DNA of 64,000 bases from Rubrobacter tropicus (GTDB taxonomy: Bacteria; Actinomycetota; Rubrobacteria; Rubrobacterales; Rubrobacteraceae). Location: NCBI RefSeq assembly GCF_011492945.1, contig NZ_CP045119.1, positions 2,232,001-2,296,000 of the forward strand, read 5' to 3'. Positions 28,332-36,249 of the stretch are shown here, piece by piece; position 1 is the stretch's first letter; each line of letters begins with the position of its first letter. Made by a program: the position numbers and the translations under genes. Under the pieces are notes generated by a model. It was not told where the DNA came from. It saw only the letters and a program-made list of their open reading frames with translations, and ran no database searches.

Positions 28332-28727
28332 CTAGTCGCCCCAGCCGAGGAACTCCATCTTCTGGTCGTCTTTTTTGCGCTCGTCTACTATGCGGAAGAG
28401 CCGGGAGGGGGTCGGGTTGTTGATCATCTCCATGTTGCCGTCGGTGTCGTAGGCCTGGATGGCGGTGCAGAGGTACTCGCCTGGGGTGTGGCCGTCTGCG
28501 ACTTTGAGGGAGACTTCCACGGTCGCCTTTTTCTGGCCCTCGCCGTTGCCGCGGAGCTCAAGGATGTCGTTCGGGTCGAGGCCTCTGGGTCCGATCTCAC
28601 TCGCCGTCCTCAGCCGGCGGAAGATGGCCCTGACGTGGGCCACGCCGTCCGCGTCGCTGAGCAGGATCGGAACCTTTATCTCGTCGTCTATGGTGTAGGT
28701 CTCTGGTTCTGGGCGTTCTGCCGGCAC
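28332..28727 (-). CDS. Hypothetical protein, predicted beta-rich
   Basis: 131 residues from a GTG at 28727 with GAGGAGGT upstream. It has no signal peptide or membrane segment and no motif I recognise. The pattern of alternating hydrophobic residues (IKVPILLSDADGVAHVRAIF; KKATVEVSLKVADGHTPGEY; LCTAIQAYDTDGNME) suggests an immunoglobulin-like beta sandwich. The good Shine-Dalgarno and codon use support a real gene. It lies between tRNA-His and a TCAGC palindrome. Confidence 0.7.
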   Translation of the reverse strand: MPAERPEPETYTIDDEIKVPILLSDADGVAHVRAIFRRLRTASEIGPRGLDPNDILELRGNGEGQKKATVEVSLKVADGHTPGEYLCTAIQAYDTDGNMEMINNPTPSRLFRIVDERKKDDQKMEFLGWGD

Positions 28728-28806
28728 GATCTACCTCCTCTAAGAGCCACCCACACGGAAATATCCCCCAAACTCTAGCGGACGAAAACCGATGCTGCCT
28801 GGGAAG

Positions 28807-28902
28807 GAGCTAGTCAGCCGGTCAGCATTTCAGCCTGTCTGCTTTTCCTTTTGCTGACCGGCTGAGAGCCGCGAAGCGGCGTGCTGACCGGCTGACTAGC
28901 TC
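28807..28902 (+). repeat. TCAGC/GCTGA palindrome at a gene end
   Basis: A 20-base arm at 28807-28826 (GAGCTAGTCAGCCGGTCAGC) is perfectly complementary to 28883-28902. The 13-mer GCTGACCGGCTGA occurs at 28853-28865 and again at 28883-28895. The right arm covers the stop codon of the dehydrogenase (28896-28898). Other TCAGC copies lie between the arms. Possible transcription terminator or mobile palindromic repeat. Confidence 0.85.
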
Positions 28903-30016
28903 GCTTGAAACCTCACCCCGAGTTTGACGGCGCGTTCGGGGTTGCGGTCCACGTACCGCTCGTAGGCTCCGGGGGCCTCGTCGAAGGGGACGACGGGGTC
29001 TATTATGCCCTCGCAATCCACGGCCCCGGACGCGAGCATCTCCCAGCAAACCGAGGCGATGCGCCCCCGGTCCCAGCGCGGGTGGTCCCTGTTGGGCTCG
29101 CTGCCGGCCCTCGAAAACACCAGGTTGGCGTTGTTGAAGTGGGCCTCCCTGCTGAGGTCCAGCTTCCCGCCGAAGGCCCTCGCCCAGCCGACGAAGGCGA
29201 TGGTGCCGCCGTAGGCAAGCCCCCTGAGCGCCTGCTGCAGGGCCTGCTCGTTGCCGCTCGTCTCGACCACGCAGTCCACGCCGAGCCTGCCCGTGGCCCG
29301 CTTGAGCTCGAGCCCGACGTCCTGATGGAGCGGGTCGAGGGCCGCGTCGGCACCGGCCCTGACCGCCGCCTCCCGGCGCTTGGGTATCGGGTCCACGGCG
29401 GCGACGAACGAGGCCCCGGCTATTCTGGCCATCTGGGCGGCGACGGCCCCGATGGCGCCGAGGCCGAAGACGGCGACCGTGTCCCCGATCCTGACCCCGC
29501 CGTCCCGCACGCCGCACAGGGCGTACTGCGCCGGATCGAAGCAAAGGGCGCTCTTCCACGACATCCCATCTGGCACCCCGAACAGGTAGGGCGCGCTCCG
29601 CACGTCCACCACGTGATACTCCTGGATGCCGCCGTACCCGCACACCCTCTCCCCCGCCCGAAAACCCTCCGCGCCTCCGCCGGACTCCTCGACCACGCCG
29701 ACCCACTGGTTGCCGAGCACGGGCCTCCCGGCGTCGGGTGTGGCCCCGCCGCCGTCCTCTGCGCGCCCCAGGAACAGGCGCCAGTTCTCGTCGAACACGT
29801 CGGCCACGAAAGGGTCCTCCCCCGGAAGACCGCGAGCTCGGTGCCGTGCTTGGGCGAGGCGTACTCGACCCGGACCCCGATCTCCCCTGGCCCCACGGAA
29901 GGCTTCTCGTACGGTTCCAACGCGGCCCGCCGCGGCCCGGCGGCCACCAGCCTGCGCGGCGCGGCGCCCCGACCGCCCCCCACCTCGCGGCTCGCGGTCC
30001 CCTCCGCCGAGCTCAC
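28896..30016 (-). pseudogene. Zinc-type alcohol dehydrogenase, one frameshift
   Basis: Medium-chain dehydrogenase in two frames. From a GTG at 30016 the first frame reads EKPSVGPGEIGVRVEYASPKHGTELAVFRG. The second frame continues DVFDENWRLFLG, GNQWVGVVEESG, the nucleotide motif TVAVFGLGAIGAVAAQMARI and CVVETSGNEQALQQAL to the end. The join near 29820 is restored by one extra G in a G5 run, giving about 373 residues, the family length. It may be a true pseudogene or a sequencing error. It is last in the sugar-importer operon and probably oxidises the imported sugar or polyol; the gene overlaps the isomerase stop (GTGA). Confidence 0.8.
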
Positions 30017-30855
30017 GAAGAGACCCCCGCCCGCTCCGAAGCCCGAGAGTGCCGAATGGCCTGCCCCGCGACCTCGTCGAGAGTGGGCTCGTCGAGCCCG
30101 GCGTCTACTCCGAGCCGGTTCGGGAGGCCCGGCAAGAGTTCGAACGCCAGATAGCCCCCGTAGCCAATCTCTTCGAGGCCCCCGATAAAGCCGGCGAAGT
30201 CCACGTGCCCGAGGCCGGGCGCGAGGCGGTTGGAGTCCGAGAGGTGGACGTGGTTGAGCAGGCCGCCGAGGCCGCGCACGGCTTCGGTCAGGGATGCCTC
30301 TTCCACGTTCATGTGGAAGGTGTCGGCCATGACGCCCCCGTTCGAGAGACCCGTCTCGCGCCACATGCGGGCGCCCTCTTCGAGGCGGTTGAGCATGTAC
30401 GTGCCGTAGCGGTTCCAACACTCGAGCGAGAGGTCCACGCCGGCCGAGGCGGCGTACTCGCCGGCCTCGCGCACGCCCTCGACGGCCCACAGCCATTCTT
30501 CGCGCGCCTCGGCGGCGGGTTGGACGCGCCCGTAGGCCGTCGGGGCTACTATGAAGAGCGGGGCGCCCGCTTCGGCGGCGAAGTCCGCCAGGGAGCGGAG
30601 GTAGCGTTGGGCCCCGGAGCGTCTTTCGGGGTCCGGGTGGGAGAGGTCGCGGCCGGGGGTGAAGTTCGGGCAGACGGAGCTGATCTCAAGGCCCGCATCG
30701 TCGGCGGCCTTTTTGATCTCCTTCGGGTCGTGCTTCTCGGGCTCGCCCACTACCTCCATCGCGTCGTAGCCGAGGCGGGCCAGCCTGTCGGCGGAACGGG
30801 AGATCTCTTCGCCGCCGAAACCTATTACGTTGTACGAGTAGCGGTAGCCGATCAT
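30013..30855 (-). CDS. Sugar isomerase/epimerase (xylose isomerase-like TIM barrel)
   Basis: 280 residues. Motifs of the AP-endonuclease-2/IolE/IolI-type barrel are present: LGYDAMEVVGEPEKHDP, DLSLECWNRYGTYMLN with the metal-binding Glu, VMADTFHMNVEEASL with Asp/His, NHVHLSDSNRLAPGLGHVDF with His/Asp, and the closing Glu in GYLAFELLPG. These enzymes isomerise or epimerise sugars and inositol derivatives. Its ATG overlaps the permease stop (ATGA), placing it in the importer operon. Confidence 0.85.
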   Translation of the reverse strand: MIGYRYSYNVIGFGGEEISRSADRLARLGYDAMEVVGEPEKHDPKEIKKAADDAGLEISSVCPNFTPGRDLSHPDPERRSGAQRYLRSLADFAAEAGAPLFIVAPTAYGRVQPAAEAREEWLWAVEGVREAGEYAASAGVDLSLECWNRYGTYMLNRLEEGARMWRETGLSNGGVMADTFHMNVEEASLTEAVRGLGGLLNHVHLSDSNRLAPGLGHVDFAGFIGGLEEIGYGGYLAFELLPGLPNRLGVDAGLDEPTLDEVAGQAIRHSRASERAGVSS

Positions 30856-31712
30856 CCCTTGAGTCCGCCGGAGGTCAGGCCGCTGATGAAGCGGCGCTGG
30901 AGAGCGAGGAAGAGTGCCACGACGGGCAGGATGATGATGATTCCGGCCGCGCTCGTCAGTCCCCAGTCGCGGCTGAAGTTGCTCTGGAAGGCGTCGAAAC
31001 TCGTCGTCACGGGCTTGAGAGAGTCGTCCTGGATGAACGTCAGGGCGAAGAAGTACTCGTTCCAGGCACCGAGCCCGGAGACGAGCGCGATGGTCAGGAA
31101 GCCGGGCCAGGAGAGCGGCAGGATGACGCGCAGGAGTATCTGAAGCTCCGTCGCCCCATCGACCCTCGCCGCGTCCTCGAACCCCCGCGGCAAGGCGACG
31201 AGGTACGAGCGCAGCAGCAAGGTGGCGAACGGAGAGAAGATCGCCCAGTAGATGATTATGAGGCCGAAGAGCGTGTTCGTCAGGTTAAGGCCGCTCCACA
31301 GGAAGAAGAGCGGTACCAGGAAAAGCTGGAACGGGAGCGCGCTCGCCACGAAAAGGTAGAGCAGGACGGCGTCCGTGCCGGGGAGGTCGAGGCGGGCCAT
31401 CGCGTAGGCGGCCATGCCGGCGATGACGCAAACCCCGGTCACGGTACCTGCCGTCAGGATCGCGCTGTTCACCATCGTCGTCGCGAACCCGCCCTGAGAC
31501 CACGCGGCCTGGAAGTTCTCGAAGACCGGTGAGAGGGGCGGACCCAACGGGTTGCGTCCGATCTCGGCGTTCGTCTTGAGCGAGTTGAACGCCAGCACCA
31601 CGAAGGGCCCGATGGCGAAGAGCGCCAGCAGGACCAGTACCACGTAGTAGGGCGCCTTCGACGGTTCGCGCCGGGTCTTCCGCCCTCCGACGACGGTGCT
31701 CAAATCTCCCAC
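30852..31712 (-). CDS. ABC sugar transporter permease, MalG type
   Basis: 286 residues with about six membrane helices. The EAA loop is RGFEDAARVDGATELQILLRVILPLSWPG, the contact with the ATPase, and the end is FISGLTSGGLKG as in MalG/UgpE-type permeases. It starts at a GTG overlapping the preceding permease gene by 13 bases. No ATPase gene is present in the operon, so a shared MsiK/MalK-type ATPase encoded elsewhere must power it (inference). Confidence 0.92.
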   Translation of the reverse strand: MGDLSTVVGGRKTRREPSKAPYYVVLVLLALFAIGPFVVLAFNSLKTNAEIGRNPLGPPLSPVFENFQAAWSQGGFATTMVNSAILTAGTVTGVCVIAGMAAYAMARLDLPGTDAVLLYLFVASALPFQLFLVPLFFLWSGLNLTNTLFGLIIIYWAIFSPFATLLLRSYLVALPRGFEDAARVDGATELQILLRVILPLSWPGFLTIALVSGLGAWNEYFFALTFIQDDSLKPVTTSFDAFQSNFSRDWGLTSAAGIIIILPVVALFLALQRRFISGLTSGGLKG

Positions 31713-32641
31713 CCCCTGCGTCTGAGGTAGACGAAGATCAGGACGATAAGCCCGCTCATGAAACTCATCCCGAGCCCCAACGCCGCCGCGTACCCGGCCT
31801 CGAACCTACCGAACGCCTCCTTGTACATCAGCGTCCCAACGACCTCGCTGGCCCCCGCCGGCCCGCCCTGCGTGATGATGTAGACGTAGTCGAAGACGAG
31901 CAAAGACCCGATGATGGTCATCAGAACCACGAAGACCAACGTCGCCCGGATGCCGGGAATCGTGACGTTGACGAACTGCTGCCAGCGCCCGGCCCCGTCC
32001 ATCTTCGCCGCCTCGTAAAGCTCCCTGTCCACGGACTGCAACGCCGTCAGGAAGAGGAGCACCACGAAGCCCCACCAGTGCCAGTTGTCCACGAACGCGA
32101 CCGCCGGCAGCGCCAGGCGCTCGCTGCCGAAGAACGAGACGCCCTCCAACCAGGGGATGCCGAAGTTCGCAAGGGTGGAGCCGATGCCGCGATCCGGGTC
32201 CAGAATGTTCTGCCAGAGGGCCGCGTTAACCACGCTCGCCATCACGTACGGGATGAAGTACAGGACGCGGAAGATCATCTGGAAGCGCGTGATCTGGGAG
32301 AGCAAGAACGCCCCGCCGAGCCCCATCGCTATGGGCACGGTAAGGAAGATAGCCGTCCAGAGAAGGTTGTTCCCGAGCGCGGACCAGAAATCCGTATCAC
32401 GGAGGATATCCGTGTAGTTCTGCAGGCCCACCCACTCGGCCGGCCCGATCCCCGACCACTCCGTGAACGAGTAGTACACGGTCGCGACCGACGGACCCAG
32501 GATCACGAGCACGTTGACCAGGATCAGGGGCAGCATGAACAGCCACGCGGATAGCAGCCGCCTCCGCCTCAGCGCCCGCCCGGAGCTCTGTTTGGCGCCC
32601 GGCCTGATGGCGCTCCGAATGGCCTGCTCGTTTACCTCCAT
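31700..32641 (-). CDS. ABC sugar transporter permease, MalF type
   Basis: 313 residues from the ATG at 32641, which overlaps the stop of the binding-protein gene (ATGA). Basic N-terminus, then six helices beginning LLSAWLFMLPLILVNVLVIL. The EAA loop is VDRELYEAAKMDGAGRWQQFVNVTIPGI. The FDYVYIITQGGPAGASEVVGTLMYKEAF stretch is typical of MalF/UgpA-type permeases. Upstream open frame beyond 32641 is only the shadow of the binding-protein gene. Confidence 0.92.
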   Translation of the reverse strand: MEVNEQAIRSAIRPGAKQSSGRALRRRRLLSAWLFMLPLILVNVLVILGPSVATVYYSFTEWSGIGPAEWVGLQNYTDILRDTDFWSALGNNLLWTAIFLTVPIAMGLGGAFLLSQITRFQMIFRVLYFIPYVMASVVNAALWQNILDPDRGIGSTLANFGIPWLEGVSFFGSERLALPAVAFVDNWHWWGFVVLLFLTALQSVDRELYEAAKMDGAGRWQQFVNVTIPGIRATLVFVVLMTIIGSLLVFDYVYIITQGGPAGASEVVGTLMYKEAFGRFEAGYAAALGLGMSFMSGLIVLIFVYLRRRGWEI

Positions 32642-34023
32642 CAGGCGCCGGGCTTGATGATCTTGGGCACCAGCCCCTCTTTGCGCTCCTCGTCGAAGAC
32701 CCCGGCGAGCCCCTCGCAGTACTCGGCGGCCGTCATCTTGCCCGTAAGGACTTTCTGGATCTCCTCCTGTATGTACACGGTCGACTTGGAGGGCCAGAAG
32801 GTCCAGTTCGTGTACCCGAAGTTCCCCTTGTCGGTCGCCTGGCTTAAAGAGACGAGCTGCCTCCGAACCCGCTCGTCCATGCTCCCCGGGAAGTCGCCGT
32901 CCTCGAACGGCAGCGGCGAGTTGAACGCGGACGGTATGGCCGCCATGTACTCCGCCGCCCGCTCTTTGTCTGCGACGAGGTAGTCGATAAAAGAGGCGGC
33001 CCCGTCTGTGTTTGCGGAGCGGGCGTTGACGGAGATGGTCGAGCCGATCCCGAGCGCGTACAACTCCTGCGGCACCCCGCTCTGCATCGGCGGCAAGGGC
33101 GCCCAGTCCCACTCGTTCTCGTTGCCGGCCTTCTGCCCGAAAAAGTCCACGGCCGAGGCCATGAACCACGACCCCTCGATGTTCATGGCCGCCTTGCCGT
33201 CCCCGAAGTCCGCGTGCAGCGCGTCGAACCCGTTCGAGAAGAACTTCTCCCGGCTCCCCCCGAACCACCCCTTCTGCACGTAGCCGTTGAAGAGCTCGAT
33301 GGCGTCCACGAAGACGGCGTCGGAGAACGGCGTCTCCCCGGAGAGCGCCTCGTAGAGGGCCTGCGGCCCGGAGAAGTGGTTCCAGAAGACGGTTGGGAAC
33401 CACTCGACCGCCGCCGGCTCGTCCCCGATGCCGGCGGCGAAAGGCACGATCCCCTGCCCGTTCAACTCTTCCGCCAGCCCTTCGAGCTCGTCCCGATCCT
33501 TCGGGGCCCGCAGCCCCATCTCTTCGAAGAGGGTCCTGTTGAAGTACAGCAGCATCGTCTGGAGCTGGTACGGGATGGCGTAGAGCTTGCCCTCGGAGCG
33601 ACCGAGGTCGAGCGCCCACCCGAGCAGCTTGTCGTCCCATTTGTACCGGCCCACGTAATCGTCGAGCTCGGCGAAGAGGTTGGCGTCTATGTACTCGCCG
33701 GCGTAAGCGGGGCCCGGGGTCGGGATGATGTCCGGTCCCTCCCCGCCCTGAAGGGCGGTACGGACGAGGCGGTCGATCTCGGCCGGCGGCTGGAACGTGA
33801 CGTCGAGCTTGGTCCCCTCGTTCGCCTTCTCGAAGGGCTTCTCGATATTGTTGGTGAAGTAGTTTTGGGCCTCGGCGCCTTCGAGGTTGCTCCACATGGT
33901 GACGGGGCCGCCGCCCTCGGACCCCCCGCCACAACCTGCGAGCAGGGAGCCGGCCAGCCCGGCCCCGACCGCCGCCTGCCCTCCCCGGACGAGAAACCGC
34001 CTGCGCGTCAAAGGTCTGTACAT
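32641..34023 (-). CDS. Sugar ABC transporter substrate-binding lipoprotein
   Basis: 460 residues from the ATG at 34023 with GGAGGACGAGG upstream. The N-terminus LTRRRFLVRGGQAAVGAGLAG has a twin-arginine-like stretch and a lipobox near LLAGCGGG, so the mature protein is lipid-anchored outside. The rest fits a family-1 extracellular solute-binding protein: VTMWSNLEGAEAQNYF, FQPPAEIDRLVRTAL and PDIIPTPGPAYAGEYI. The substrate is unknown; the isomerase and dehydrogenase downstream suggest a sugar or polyol. It is first in its operon, divergent from an AraC regulator. Confidence 0.92.
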   Translation of the reverse strand: MYRPLTRRRFLVRGGQAAVGAGLAGSLLAGCGGGSEGGGPVTMWSNLEGAEAQNYFTNNIEKPFEKANEGTKLDVTFQPPAEIDRLVRTALQGGEGPDIIPTPGPAYAGEYIDANLFAELDDYVGRYKWDDKLLGWALDLGRSEGKLYAIPYQLQTMLLYFNRTLFEEMGLRAPKDRDELEGLAEELNGQGIVPFAAGIGDEPAAVEWFPTVFWNHFSGPQALYEALSGETPFSDAVFVDAIELFNGYVQKGWFGGSREKFFSNGFDALHADFGDGKAAMNIEGSWFMASAVDFFGQKAGNENEWDWAPLPPMQSGVPQELYALGIGSTISVNARSANTDGAASFIDYLVADKERAAEYMAAIPSAFNSPLPFEDGDFPGSMDERVRRQLVSLSQATDKGNFGYTNWTFWPSKSTVYIQEEIQKVLTGKMTAAEYCEGLAGVFDEERKEGLVPKIIKPGA

Positions 34024-34222
34024 GATCCTCGTCCTCCCGAACACCCGCTCAGCCGCACGAACCCGCCAGCCGCGGGGTTGTTCATTTCCGGCCGGCCCTC
34101 GCGGGCCCGCGTTCCCTTGTTCACCCTGCTCCCACCCGATCTCTTCGCAATAATAGGCTTCTTCTGCGCTTGATTCATTGCTTACAGGCACTGTATTGTT
34201 GTCAAAAACGATCATACAGGAG
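34024..34222. promoter_or_regulatory. Divergent promoter region, importer operon / araC
   Basis: About 200 bases between the binding-protein gene and the AraC regulator. The part at 34150-34220 is clearly AT-rich compared with both sides (for example GTATTGTTGTCAAAAACG), as expected for promoters. I see no certain operator. It should carry both the importer promoter and the araC promoter. Confidence 0.45.
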
Positions 34223-35110
34223 ATGGAATCGAGGCCTGGGATGGAAGGTCGGGCGGCGTGCGGGCCCATAGTTCCCTACGTGCGGGACGCCAGTTTCCCT
34301 GTGCGAAGCGCGTGGCGGACGGCGCCCCGGCGCCTGCTCGACTACCTGCTGATGTACGTGCAGGAGGGCGAGATGGTAGCGCGTGTCGAGGACCGGGAAT
34401 TCGTCTTCCGGCCTGGAGAGTTCTGCCTCATACAGCCGGGCGAGTTGCACGCGCTAGAGGGGCCGTCGGACACCATTACGCCGTACGTCCACCTCGACGT
34501 CTTCTACAACCCCGGGCGCGAGCGGAGTTTCGTCGTGAGGTCCGGGAGGGTCGACGTTTCGGGGGTGGAGGAGTTGATGCAACCCCGGCTCGAAGCGGCG
34601 ACGGGGGTGCGGGTGCCGACCAGGTTCGTGCCCGCGCATCCTGCGCGGTTCAGGGATACGATGCTAAAGACCATAGGCATCTGGCAGAGGCGGGATTTTC
34701 TCGGGCAGTTAGAGTCGCACCATTTGGCGAGCGGGCTCGTGTTAGAGATCCTGCAGGCCTACACGCCGGGCGGGGTGGACTCGCCCGACAGGCCCGAGTT
34801 TCTTAACTGGATCACGTCCCACATGTCCCTGCACCTCTCGGAACCGCTCTCCGTGGCGGACATGGCGGATCGCGCGGGCCTCTCCCCGTCCCGCTTCTCC
34901 CAGGTTTTCCGCGACCGCTTCGGCAGCCCGCCCCACAAATTCTTGCTGCACCTGCGCGTTCAGCGGGCGCAGGACTTACTCCAGCACACCGGTCTGAGCA
35001 TGCGCCAGATCTCGGCCCAGTGCGGCTTCTCGGACGTCCACCACTTCGCCAAGACCTTCAAGAGAATCTCGGGCCAGACTCCGGGTTCCTGGCGCCGCCT
35101 GATCAACTAG
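34223..35110 (+). CDS. AraC family transcriptional regulator
   Basis: About 295 residues. An N-terminal cupin-like sensing domain (LMYVQEGEMVARVEDREFVFRPGEFCLIQPGELHAL) is followed by two helix-turn-helix motifs: LSVADMADRAGLSPSRFSQVFRDRF and MRQISAQCGFSDVHHFAKTFKR, ending SGQTPGSWRR. The start is uncertain: ATG 34223 and ATG 34241 are both possible, the latter with GAGG upstream. Divergent from the sugar-importer operon, so it probably activates it in response to the substrate. Confidence 0.88.
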   Translation: MESRPGMEGRAACGPIVPYVRDASFPVRSAWRTAPRRLLDYLLMYVQEGEMVARVEDREFVFRPGEFCLIQPGELHALEGPSDTITPYVHLDVFYNPGRERSFVVRSGRVDVSGVEELMQPRLEAATGVRVPTRFVPAHPARFRDTMLKTIGIWQRRDFLGQLESHHLASGLVLEILQAYTPGGVDSPDRPEFLNWITSHMSLHLSEPLSVADMADRAGLSPSRFSQVFRDRFGSPPHKFLLHLRVQRAQDLLQHTGLSMRQISAQCGFSDVHHFAKTFKRISGQTPGSWRRLIN

Positions 35111-35289
35111 CGGTAGCTTGAGGCAGCCCCCTCGGAGGATGCGCGAATAAGCCGACGGACGACGCTGGTGGTACGGTCTCTTCGTTCAGCAGTGCTACGG
35201 CCACCGGGGGCGGGATAGTGAGGGTCCCGGCCCGAAGGTCCGTGCCAGGATCGCCGACACGGACGCTCCTGGCGAATCCGTCGAGATCC

Positions 35290-35652
35290 CTACTCGTCCC
35301 AGGCCTCGACGTTGGTCTGCTTGACTACCTTGCCGCCGCGCACCTCGAGCGTCGCGGCGCACAGGACTTTCGTCCCGTCCGGGTACTCGCACGCCTCGTT
35401 GAAGGCCACCCGGTCCTCCCCGACGACCTCGTTCTCTACGCGGTGGGTCATCGCCCGGCCGCAGACGTCGCGCAGGTGCTCGGAGATCTCCGCCTTGCCC
35501 CGCAGCACTTTGGGCGAGCTCGGGGTGGAGTAGCGGTTGACGGTGCGCATCTCGGCGTCGTCGGCGTAGAGGGCAACTAGCGCTTCGGCATCTAGCCCCT
35601 CGATGGCCCGGCGCATCTCCTCGAAGTCTAGGCCCGCTCTTTGTTGGGTCAT
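35290..35652 (-). CDS. SnoaL-like / NTF2-fold protein
   Basis: 120 residues from the ATG at 35652, with AAGGGA upstream. The pattern LDFEEMRRAIEGLDAEALVALYADDAEMRTVNRYS, then RGKAEISEHLRDVC and EYPDGTKVLCAATLEVRGGKVVKQTNVEAWDE is typical of the NTF2/SnoaL-2 fold, which includes small isomerases and binding proteins. A longer frame starting at 35703 is possible but lacks the Shine-Dalgarno. Function unknown; the gene stands alone. Confidence 0.75.
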   Translation of the reverse strand: MTQQRAGLDFEEMRRAIEGLDAEALVALYADDAEMRTVNRYSTPSSPKVLRGKAEISEHLRDVCGRAMTHRVENEVVGEDRVAFNEACEYPDGTKVLCAATLEVRGGKVVKQTNVEAWDE

Positions 35653-35818
35653 GGCTTCCCTTTCCATTCCGTACTTCGCCACCGCGCAGACGAGAACGAG
35701 CACCCACCGGCAGCCCGGCGAACGTCACGGAGACCCGCCGGTCTTTGAAACCTGGAATACGAGAGACCATCCCTTTGGGCGCTGGCTTGACGGGCATCCC
35801 GGCGTGGTCCCGGCCCGG

Positions 35819-35900
35819 CGTACCCGGCGAGGCTCGAACTCGCGACCTTCACCCCCATGGGTCTTAGGGGATGGCGCTCTTCCTGCTGAGCTACGGGCAC
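35819..35900 (-). tRNA. tRNA-like gene with enlarged anticodon arm
   Basis: Minus strand: acceptor GTGCCCG pairs with CGGGTAC, including a G3-U70 pair. A normal D arm (GCTC-AGCAGGAA-GAGC) and a perfect T arm (GCGAG-TTCGAGC-CTCGC) are present. The anticodon region is abnormal: CATCCCC pairs with GGGGGTG around a 10-base loop TAAGACCCAT, about 7 bases more than a normal arm, so no anticodon can be assigned. Either a degraded tRNA or a functional odd one. CCA is not encoded. Confidence 0.55.
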
Positions 35901-36249
35901 GAAACACGGCGCCAACGATAGCGCCGCCCCCCGAACGGACGCATCGCCCGATGGTGTCGAAATGGTGCTACGGGGTCTCGCGCTCCAGAGTCGCGCCGGG
36001 TCCGGCAGAAGGGAGCCCCCGGAGCAGCGCGCAACCGGGCACCCACCGGTATGACCGCGCGTTCCTGGCAGGCGGACCTGTTCGCCCACCGGTCGGCGCG
36101 GGTTGCTCTCTTGAGGCCACCGCCCCGGCAACTTCCGGATTTAACAGGGATGACACATAAATACCCCAAACGAGCGATGCGTCCGGCCATGCCCGACGAT
36201 ATCTTAGAGGAGTCAAGCCGTGGGGTAAAGACGTGAGGAAGAGCCGACA
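35901..36249. other. Gene-free stretch upstream of the hybrid kinase
   Basis: 349 bases with no convincing gene. The part near 36130-36185 is AT-richer (CCGGATTTAACAGGGATGACACATAAATACC) and probably holds the promoter of the kinase gene. GAGGAAG at 36235-36241 is its likely ribosome-binding site. No repeat or RNA gene was recognised. Confidence 0.45.

Noticed and set aside
32642-33934. Long N-terminal extension of the MalF-type permease
   Set aside because: It is Arg/Gly-rich shadow sequence over the binding-protein gene; the ATG at 32641 gives a normal permease.
35653-35797. Longer start for the SnoaL-like gene
   Set aside because: The added sequence is in poor context and the ATG at 35652 has AAGGGA at correct spacing.
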